From the NCBI GenBank assembly GCA_017992485.1, contig JAGOOL010000017.1:1-12477 (forward strand): a DNA stretch of 12,477 bases. The letters are read 5' to 3'. The DNA comes from Minisyncoccota bacterium. GTDB taxonomy: Bacteria > Patescibacteriota > Minisyncoccia > Phycocordibacterales > UBA9973. This document shows positions 7,352-12,115 of the stretch, piece by piece (position 1 is the first letter of the stretch; every line of letters begins with the position of its first letter). Both the position numbers and the translations under genes were made by a program. The notes beneath the pieces were generated by a model that ran no database searches, was not told the origin of the DNA, and saw only the letters and a program-made list of their open reading frames with translations.

Positions 7352-8860
7352 ATGAAAAGAGCATTCCTCTTCCTTGCGCTAGTCGCAACCGTTATTTCTG
7401 CAAAGGCACAAATAACTAACACTAACCTTGTTCTCGAAGACGAAAACGCGATACGAGCAAAAGCCACTATAAGCTGGTCTTGCTCCGACACCGTTGAAGC
7501 CTTCGGCGCTTATGATACAAGTGCATTCTTTACGAATGCATGGCCTGCAGTTGAACCTGCTGTCGTATTTGGCCCCGGAACGCATTCGTTGACGTTTACC
7601 GTTGATCCACTGTTGCCGAATTTCGAATCATTTATTCGAGGTACAGTGCGCAGTTACAATGACACGATTACTGTGATCATTTCTGTGCAAACAACAACAG
7701 CGGCACGAATCGGTAATCTACTCGGTCATGCGATCTCGCAAACCCTAGTAGAAACCACTATTGATTTCATGGACCATGGTTCTGATCTCACTGTAGTAAC
7801 TATCCGCACGGCAGATAGTGCTGTTGTCGATATTCAGACCGGCCTACGAGATTATTGGATTGGAACTGACACAATTCAGTTTGCTCAAATTCCAGATACA
7901 ATTCTGACTTATAAAAAAGTTGGTTGGAACATGAGTAATCCGAATGACTGGACGTGGTCAGATACGTTTGCAATTAGAACTCCGCGGTATTGGGCAGTTG
8001 CTCCATACTTGGATACGATGCAAGTTCTGTTCACTTCACCTGACAGTGCCGGTTACCATATTCATGGTAGAACCGATTCTGTAAGCGCTGTAGGGTATCT
8101 TCAATTCTCGTATGATAATTGGGCTAACTACACAACCGCTTCTGTCGATTTCATCCCGGCTGGATATTTCAGTCTTGATGTTGTTGGTCACCACACAGCG
8201 ACTCCCGGATCTACGATCCTTGCTCGCTATGTGTTGCAAAACAGTTTTCCTGGTACTGATACTATTTGGGCAACTGCAACAGCACCGCTTCCTCTGGAAG
8301 ATTTAATTCCGGAGGCAATCAGTATTGATTGGGTTAATCGCAACGTTGTTGTTCTAACAAGTCCACTACGGATTGGTTCATTTGGAGCAGACGGATTCCT
8401 TCATGCTGTACGACACGACACGCTTAACCCTGCGGACACATCAGGAACGACTTGGTCAATATCAAGAGCACTAACTTCTGCAGATACATCAATGCAGCAC
8501 ACCTTCCATGGAGCTGTAGGTGCATGTTACGTAATGAGAACATTGGTCGTTGAAAATGGCAATCTTCGTCAATCAGGTTACTGGCAATTCACGCCAGCCA
8601 TTTGTTTTCCGGGTACAACAGACATCGATGAAGAAGCTGACTGGCATGGAGCTGAGCATGATTTGACTGCTGACTATTTCCTTAAGGGAAAAGGTGCAGA
8701 TGTAATCATTTCTACAGTTCTGGGTCAATCAGAGTTTAAACATTTTAATTCCTGGAAAGAATTATATGATTATCTTCCTACAGGAATTACATTTGTAAGA
8801 ACACTTCCGCATCCTCGTACTGCTGCGACATGGTTTAATGAGTTCGTAAAAGTTGAATAA
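7352..8860 (+). CDS. Secreted beta-rich protein of unknown function with a type IX secretion CTD-like C-terminus (502 aa)
   Basis: The signal peptide (1-20) ends in AKAQ, a cleavage style typical of Bacteroidota exports. The mature part shows three segments of about 110-140 residues that look like Ig/FN3-type beta domains (about 25-125, 185-310, 320-425); no catalytic motif is recognised. The last 63 residues contain DVIISTVLGQ (450-459), YLPTGITFVR (474-483) and a final FVKVE. This order matches the type IX secretion type-A sorting domain pattern ('I-x-lLGQ ... LpxGiYfvr ... fvk') known from Bacteroidota, although the usual PNP motif at its start is missing. There is no C-terminal membrane helix, unlike the neighbouring surface protein. 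The two secreted-protein genes share a divergent promoter region and may be co-expressed. Transfer from Bacteroidota is inferred only from these sequence resemblances. Confidence 0.85.
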   Translation: MKRAFLFLALVATVISAKAQITNTNLVLEDENAIRAKATISWSCSDTVEAFGAYDTSAFFTNAWPAVEPAVVFGPGTHSLTFTVDPLLPNFESFIRGTVRSYNDTITVIISVQTTTAARIGNLLGHAISQTLVETTIDFMDHGSDLTVVTIRTADSAVVDIQTGLRDYWIGTDTIQFAQIPDTILTYKKVGWNMSNPNDWTWSDTFAIRTPRYWAVAPYLDTMQVLFTSPDSAGYHIHGRTDSVSAVGYLQFSYDNWANYTTASVDFIPAGYFSLDVVGHHTATPGSTILARYVLQNSFPGTDTIWATATAPLPLEDLIPEAISIDWVNRNVVVLTSPLRIGSFGADGFLHAVRHDTLNPADTSGTTWSISRALTSADTSMQHTFHGAVGACYVMRTLVVENGNLRQSGYWQFTPAICFPGTTDIDEEADWHGAEHDLTADYFLKGKGADVIISTVLGQSEFKHFNSWKELYDYLPTGITFVRTLPHPRTAATWFNEFVKVE

Positions 8861-8889
8861 AAAAATTGGTTAGATTGGATTACATAAAG

Positions 8890-8919
8890 GGCCGTAACAG
8901 AAATGTTGCGGTCTTTTTT
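8890..8919 (+). terminator. Intrinsic terminator after the 502-aa secreted-protein gene
   Basis: GGCCGTAAC (8890-8898) pairs with GTTGCGGTC (8905-8913) over 9 bp with two G-U pairs, followed by six T (8914-8919). Confidence 0.82.
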
Positions 8920-8960
8920 ATTATTTATTTTTTGCATGAAGATAGTTGAACACCCAACGG

Positions 8961-8988
8961 AAAAAGCACCCCTTTCGGAGTGCTTTTT
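8961..8988 (-). terminator. Intrinsic terminator of rnpB
   Basis: Read on -: a 12-bp stem with one G-U pair and GAAA tetraloop, ending in five T, immediately downstream of the RNase P RNA 3' end. The left arm is preceded by A residues, so it could also act on +. Confidence 0.85.
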
Positions 8989-8997
8989 CATTTTTGT

Positions 8998-9365
8998 GAT
9001 TTGTACCTATAAGCCGAATTCTGTATGTACGTCTTGCGACATACACGACAATCATTTATCTAGGCCCGCCATTGCTGGCGGGCTCAAGCGACTCTCATGT
9101 TACGCAAACTTGCGAATGCGCAACTAGCACGGTCTTGCACAGAAGTAAGGGTTTAGCCGTTTCAATTCTGTCTTACGACAGACCTATTCCATTATCTATC
9201 TTGCGATAGTGAATGGAACCTTAGCTTTTCAGCATCAGCGTCTCTGCTCGCACCTCATGGATTGCTCCAGGCGGGAATTACCCGCTACTTGCTCCGTTGT
9301 CTTGCGACAAGGCTGTGTTCGGACTTTCCTCATCTATTGCTAGACGCGATTGTCCGGTACAAACC
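8998..9365 (-). ncRNA. rnpB: RNase P RNA (M1 RNA), bacterial type
   Basis: Catalytic RNA that removes 5' leaders from precursor tRNAs. On the - strand the universal 5' core GAGGAAAGTCC (about 9321-9331), a GAAACGGCTAAACCC-like core (about 9146-9160) and the 3' core ACAGAATTCGGCTTATAG (9009-9026) are all present. The ends were set by helix P1: GGTTTGTACC (9365-9356) pairs with GGTACAAATC (9007-8998) over 10 bp. Many hairpins are capped by GCAA-type tetraloops flanked by complementary arms (for example at about 9031-9040, 9200-9210 and 9297-9306), and one GC-rich hairpin (about 9064-9083) has loop GCAA. These are typical GNRA loops used for tertiary docking. Length of about 368 nt is normal. 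Promoter and terminator fit both ends exactly. Confidence 0.96.
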
Positions 9366-9371
9366 GAACAG

Positions 9372-9400
9372 AATATACATCTTTATGTGTGATTTGGCAA
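9372..9400 (-). promoter_or_regulatory. rnpB promoter
   Basis: On -: TTGCCA (9395-9400), 17-nt spacer, TATATT (9372-9377). The expected start six bases downstream coincides with the first base of P1 at 9365. Confidence 0.82.
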
Positions 9401-9445
9401 TTAGTACTTAATACACACTCCTCAAAAAAGGGGACATAAAAAGTT

Positions 9446-9454
9446 TGCTATACT
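9446..9454 (+). promoter_or_regulatory. Extended -10 promoter of the small membrane/coiled-coil gene
   Basis: TGCTATACT is an extended -10 with no good -35. It ends nine bases before the ATG at 9464, so the leader would be about 0-3 nt. It also argues against the upstream in-frame GTG at 9455, which would lie before the transcription start. Confidence 0.6.
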
Positions 9455-9463
9455 GTGGCAATC

Positions 9464-9892
9464 ATGGATAAGAAAAAGAATCTCTGGCATCGCACGTACA
9501 ACTACTTTGACAAATTCGAAGATGGTATTCGCGGTTACCTTTCACGCCGTCCTATTTTATATACATTCATTGGCGGTGTCGCTATTGTCCTATTTTGGCG
9601 TGGTATTTGGCACACAGCCGATCTTTTCCCGTGGCTCACTGGGCCAGTCTCAATTCTCATTTCGGTTGTCATTTTGCTTGCGACGGGTTTGTTTGTCTCG
9701 GAGTTCGTCGACGATATGATTATTATTTCCGGACTCAATAAAGAAAAGAAAACGACAGAGAAGAATGAAGAAGAAATTCACAACGAGCTTGAGAAGGAAG
9801 AGCATGTTATCGATCGCCTTGAGCAAAAGATTGATACACTCACTGACAAGATTGAAGAACTCGAAGAAAAAGTAGACGAAAAAGGGGAGTAG
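9464..9892 (+). CDS. Small membrane protein with two transmembrane helices and a C-terminal coiled coil (142 aa)
   Basis: I do not recognise a named family. The basic and aromatic N-terminus (1-30) precedes a first hydrophobic helix (about 31-49) and a second (about 59-80). A strongly charged region from about 92 to 141 follows, rich in Glu and Lys with heptad-like Leu/Ile spacing (VIDRLEQKIDTLTDKIEELEEKV), a good coiled coil that would lie on the same side as the N-terminus. It may be a membrane-tethered oligomerisation or scaffold protein; this is inference from topology only. The ATG at 9464 is preferred over the GTG at 9455 because of the promoter position. The gene is monocistronic and converges on the L,D-transpeptidase gene, with nine bases between the two stop codons. 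Confidence 0.85.
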   Translation: MDKKKNLWHRTYNYFDKFEDGIRGYLSRRPILYTFIGGVAIVLFWRGIWHTADLFPWLTGPVSILISVVILLATGLFVSEFVDDMIIISGLNKEKKTTEKNEEEIHNELEKEEHVIDRLEQKIDTLTDKIEELEEKVDEKGE

Positions 9893-9901
9893 AAAAAATA
9901 G

Positions 9902-10915
9902 TTACATGCCGCGAGCAGCTACGACCTGCTCGCGTTTTGTTTGCTCTTTTTGGATTGTCTCCATGTTCTTGGTGATGAGTTCGTTCAGTTCTTTTTCTGT
10001 AATCGTTACTGCTTTAGGATCTGTCGGTAGTCTCTTCCACGGTGCGGCTTTAGAGAAATTGTAACTGCCATAAATAATAACAGGTGTTCCGCTAGCAAGT
10101 TTTGTTTGTCCATCTGTATCGAGTATCCATTGATCTCCCCAGTTGTAGAGGAATTCAGCATCTTCTATGTAGAAGCGAACACAAGAATGGCTGGCAGGGT
10201 AGCCGGGCATTGCGTAGTGGTGGAGGCCGATACCTTCGAAGTTTGCGACATTGAAGTTCCACTTGAGGATCCATTCATCACTAAATGTACTGACGACTTC
10301 TTTACCTTTCCAGTTGGCAAAGTAGAGGCGACTCGGCGTTGGGGTCGATTGCTTACCCGAGCTTACTGGTCCGCTGCGAATCAGCGTGCCGTTTTCATAG
10401 AAACCAAAAGCTTGTGTGCGCTGAGAAATAATAACGAGTTTTGGAATAGTGTTTGCTGTTTCAATCGACGTCGGCATAAAGGCAAAGTCTTCTGCGTGGT
10501 CAAATGAATTTGGAATAACGACAGTCATTCCCTGGAAGAGGTGTTTGTCGTCGATGCGGTTGAGTGCAAGTGTTGCAGCGACATTGCTGCGGCCGACAGC
10601 CGCTATGATTTCAGCTCCTGGTTGTGTAGTTGTGAGTGTGATAAGTTTGTAGGTTGTTTCTTCAGATACTATTGGTTCCTCGGTCGGTTCTGTGGGTGTC
10701 GTTGGCTGATTTGAAGTAGTTGGTTCCGTTGGAGTTTGTTCGTTCGGTGTTGTGGGAACATTTGGTGTTTGTGTATTTGGGTTTTCGCTCACAGGATTCT
10801 GGGGGTGTTCAGGTGTAACAATAGTCGGTCGTGACATGCGCCAAATAACAAAACCAGCGATGATAGCCAATGCCGAAATACTGATTATTTTAATTTTTTT
10901 ATTGTTATTCTTCAT
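9902..10915 (-). CDS. Membrane-anchored LysM-like / L,D-transpeptidase (YkuD) protein (337 aa)
   Basis: L,D-transpeptidases make 3-3 peptidoglycan cross-links or attach proteins to stem peptides outside the membrane. Basic residues at 2-9 precede one N-terminal membrane helix or uncleaved signal (about 9-26). A Pro/Thr/Glu-rich spacer (30-85) follows, then a LysM-like module (about 98-136; LALNRIDDKHLFQGMTVVIP) for cell-wall binding. The YkuD domain spans about 157-285. Its catalytic motif reads SHSCVR, with His243 and Cys245 (codon 10183-10181), and an upstream HH at 232-233. The family consensus is usually SHGC, so Ser replaces Gly at 244, a tolerated-looking variant. The C-terminal 45 residues are charged and helical. 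The -10 region is weak (TAACAT, six bases before the ATG on -). Identity is sure; which cross-link it makes is not known. Confidence 0.93.
   Translation of the reverse strand: MKNNNKKIKIISISALAIIAGFVIWRMSRPTIVTPEHPQNPVSENPNTQTPNVPTTPNEQTPTEPTTSNQPTTPTEPTEEPIVSEETTYKLITLTTTQPGAEIIAAVGRSNVAATLALNRIDDKHLFQGMTVVIPNSFDHAEDFAFMPTSIETANTIPKLVIISQRTQAFGFYENGTLIRSGPVSSGKQSTPTPSRLYFANWKGKEVVSTFSDEWILKWNFNVANFEGIGLHHYAMPGYPASHSCVRFYIEDAEFLYNWGDQWILDTDGQTKLASGTPVIIYGSYNFSKAAPWKRLPTDPKAVTITEKELNELITKNMETIQKEQTKREQVVAARGM
9910..9938 (+). terminator. Terminator of the coiled-coil gene, embedded in the 3' end of the opposing coding sequence
   Basis: A perfect 9-bp GC-rich stem, CGCGAGCAG (9910-9918) with CTGCTCGCG (9926-9934), has a 7-nt loop and is followed by TTTTG and a further T-rich tract. 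It lies inside the last codons of the L,D-transpeptidase gene (stop at 9902-9904). Confidence 0.8.
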
Positions 10916-10940
10916 ATCAATATGTTAATCGTACCATTGG

Positions 10941-10969
10941 TTGACTTTAAATGACTAATCTGCTATACT
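10941..10969 (+). promoter_or_regulatory. Strong promoter of the orphan structured RNA
   Basis: TTGACT (10941-10946), 17-nt spacer, TATACT (10964-10969) with an extended -10 TG (TGCTATACT). It is the best combined promoter in the window. The start is predicted near 10976. Confidence 0.8.
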
Positions 10970-10975
10970 AATCTC

Positions 10976-11263
10976 GTGAGTGTTTGTAGTAACTTGTTTA
11001 TTCAAACACACAAATGCCGCACAAGGCCCGTCGCAAGACGGGTTTTGTGTTATCTGGCCAAGCTTTACTGCTGTCGCTAGGGCGTGTATACTTTTAAATG
11101 TACATATATATGTACGCGATATTCGACTATTGTCGCTAGTAATGGTCATCGGCTGCGCTCACCTAGGCATTTGTGTGGAGTTAGTACCCGGTGACCTTTA
11201 GTGGCGAGAATCCTCAATGGAAAATAAGATCCCCTCCAAATTTATTTGGGGGATTTTATTTTT
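10976..11263 (+). ncRNA. Free-standing structured non-coding RNA of about 290 nt, family not recognised
   Basis: A strong promoter lies immediately upstream and an intrinsic terminator ends the unit, with no convincing coding frame between. Predicted helices: 10980-10986 with 11003-11009 (7 bp); 11020-11032 with 11037-11049, a 13-bp stem with GCAA loop and two G-U pairs; 11082-11090 with 11109-11117 (9 bp); and a long rod 11133-11150 with 11190-11207 (16 of 18 positions paired), which continues inward with GG/CC. The motif TGTCGCTAG occurs twice (11072-11080 and 11131-11139), so both copies could compete for the same partner near 11199-11207. I looked for and did not find tmRNA ends, a tRNA-like T arm or the SRP GGAAG-type apical motif. 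A rod-like 6S-type regulator is possible but unproven. Confidence 0.65.
11229..11263 (+). terminator. Terminator of the orphan RNA
   Basis: ATCCC and CCAAA (11229-11240, with a 2-nt bulge) pair with TTTGG and GGGAT (11245-11254), followed by TTTATTTTT. Confidence 0.78.
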
Positions 11264-11277
11264 CTTACCGTAAGTTG

Positions 11278-11383
11278 TTTTTCATTTTTAACACATCTCA
11301 GGTACGAAATTTTTCTGCTGAAAAATTTCTCCTTCTCGTGCCAGTCGCACTCGAAAGACCTTCTTTGTGTTAAAAATGAAAAA
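11278..11383. repeat. 106-bp element closed by a perfect 18-bp inverted repeat
   Basis: The 18 bases at 11278-11295 are the exact reverse complement of 11366-11383. The inverted repeat continues imperfectly outwards (CTTAC/GTAAG-type matches to about 11264 and 11396). Inside, GAAATTTTTC and GAAAAATTTC (11306-11315, 11320-11329) form a perfect 10-bp hairpin with loop TGCT, enclosed by GGTAC/GTGCC (11301-11305, 11338-11342). It could be a folded RNA, a cruciform or a miniature mobile element. No gene overlaps it. Confidence 0.75.
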
Positions 11384-11536
11384 AATTAAGTAAGGAAAAT
11401 AAATTATTCTAAAATATATTTAGAAATAAATCACAATACAATTATTTTTTCATAAAAAGTTTTTTAAAAATAAAAATAGTTTTCCACAGTTTTGATGAAA
11501 AAAATATTGTAATAGATTTTTTTTGTATCATAATGT
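11384..11536. other. Very A/T-rich intergenic stretch with one relaxed DnaA-box match
   Basis: Almost entirely A and T. Contains a small inverted repeat TTCTAAA/TTTAGAA (11407-11413, 11419-11425) and TTTTCCACA (11480-11488), which fits the relaxed DnaA box TTWTNCACA. A weak promoter (TTGTAA 11507-11512, 16-nt spacer, CATAAT 11529-11534) may serve the downstream small gene. No coding sequence is supported. Confidence 0.4.
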
Positions 11537-11646
11537 ATGCAAGAGCACGGTGAAATAAAAAAAGTAGTTTTTGTTTTTAAAAACAATGGAAAAAATTACT
11601 TGGTCGTGAACCGCGCATCTGTTACCAATAACTTCGCAATAATATT

Positions 11647-11721
11647 ATGGCAAAGAAAAAAGCAAAGAAGGCTGCAAAGAAGACTTCTAAGAAAAAGGCT
11701 ACAAAAAAGAAGCGCGCATAG
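11647..11721 (+). CDS. 24-aa Lys/Ala-rich basic peptide (histone-tail-like)
   Basis: Reads MAKKKAKKAAKK, then TSKKKATKKKRA. Fourteen of 24 residues are Lys or Arg and the rest are almost all Ala, Thr or Ser. Such tails resemble the C-terminus of histone H1-like bacterial proteins (Hc1/AlgP type) and would bind nucleic acid; the role is inferred from composition only. AAG and AAA are both used, and a strong terminator follows 20 bases after the stop, so it looks like a real short transcription unit. No Shine-Dalgarno sequence is seen. An alternative is that these codons are the tail of a longer product begun at the ATG at 11537 in another frame and joined by frameshifting at A AAA AAG (11656-11662). 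Confidence 0.65.
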   Translation: MAKKKAKKAAKKTSKKKATKKKRA

Positions 11722-11741
11722 TCCTTCTTTTCCCACTTAAG

Positions 11742-11770
11742 AAAAAATCTCTCCTCCCGAGAGGTTTTTT
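11742..11770. terminator. Bidirectional intrinsic terminator after the Lys/Ala-rich gene
   Basis: A 12-bp stem with one G-U pair (11742-11753 with 11759-11770) has loop CTCCC and a six-A left end and six-T right end. Confidence 0.88.
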
Positions 11771-11878
11771 CTTTTGTGTTTTCATCTATATTTTTCTTCT
11801 ATGCGTTTTTCATTTGTGCAAAATAGAATAATTATTGTATTCATAAAATGATTACTGTGTGAGCAGCAGGACGGCTGC

Positions 11879-11976
11879 ATATGTAAAAATGACCACCTTA
11901 AAATAAGCTTAAGGAAAGATAAAAATCCCTTTAGAAAAATTTTATCAATAATTAAGGTGGTCAGTTTGGGACATAT
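11879..11976. repeat. Imperfect palindrome of about 98 bp upstream of secA
   Basis: The core TGACCACCTTAA (11890-11901) is the exact reverse complement of TTAAGGTGGTCA (11952-11963). The pairing continues outward with mismatches to ATATGT (11879-11884) and ACATAT (11971-11976). An inner stem GATAAAA/TTTTATC (11918-11924, 11940-11946) is nested inside. Just upstream, GCAGC/GCTGC (around 11863-11879) forms another small hairpin. It may be a structured RNA, an operator or a miniature mobile element; nothing coding is seen. Confidence 0.65.
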
Positions 11977-11990
11977 CGATGCTTACCGCT

Positions 11991-12072
11991 AAATCAATGA
12001 AATCAATGCCTGCCGATATGCCGATGCCAACAGTAGATCGATCTGTAGATTGGTGCTAGCAGGTAGATTGAT
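11991..12072. repeat. Cluster of short direct repeats upstream of secA
   Basis: Tandem AAATCAATG (11991-11999, 12000-12008), tandem TGCCGAT(A/G) (12011-12018, 12019-12026), and three GTAGAT copies (12033, 12045, 12063), the last two followed by TG. The 10-bp palindrome AGATCGATCT (12035-12044) lies within. Purpose unknown. Part of the 394-bp gap between the Lys/Ala-rich gene and secA, which holds no convincing gene. Confidence 0.5.
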
Positions 12073-12097
12073 GCAGCTCGAAAAAAACCGCCCAATA

Positions 12098-12106
12098 TGG
12101 TAAAAT
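12098..12106 (+). promoter_or_regulatory. Extended -10 promoter of secA
   Basis: TGGTAAAAT is an extended -10 ending nine bases before the ATG at 12116, so the mRNA would have a leader of only about 3 nt. No clear -35 is seen. Confidence 0.55.
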
Positions 12107-12115
12107 GACGCATCT

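Noticed and set aside
9455..9463. GTG start adding MAI to the coiled-coil protein
   Set aside because: It abuts the -10 box and would lie upstream of the expected transcription start; ATG 9464 fits better.
10980..11201. 73-codon frame across the structured RNA
   Set aside because: Poor composition (many Cys/Val/Ile without domain pattern), GTG start in the first helix, no ribosome-binding site; the RNA structure explains the sequence better.
10976..11263. tmRNA, SRP RNA or 6S RNA assignment for the structured RNA
   Set aside because: No CCA-type acceptor end, no TTCGA T-arm closed by a stem and no SRP apical GGAAG motif; 6S cannot be ruled in without a covariance search.
11278..11383. Integron attC site
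   Set aside because: The ends TTTTAAC/GTTAAAA only approach the RYYYAAC/GTTRRRY core, the stem is perfectly paired without extrahelical bases, and there is no integrase or cassette context.
11997..12059. 20-codon frame (MKSMPADMPMPTV...) upstream of secA
   Set aside because: Built entirely from the short direct repeats, with no promoter or ribosome-binding site identified.
11991..12072. CRISPR array
   Set aside because: Repeats are only 6-9 bp, unevenly spaced, and no cas genes are present.
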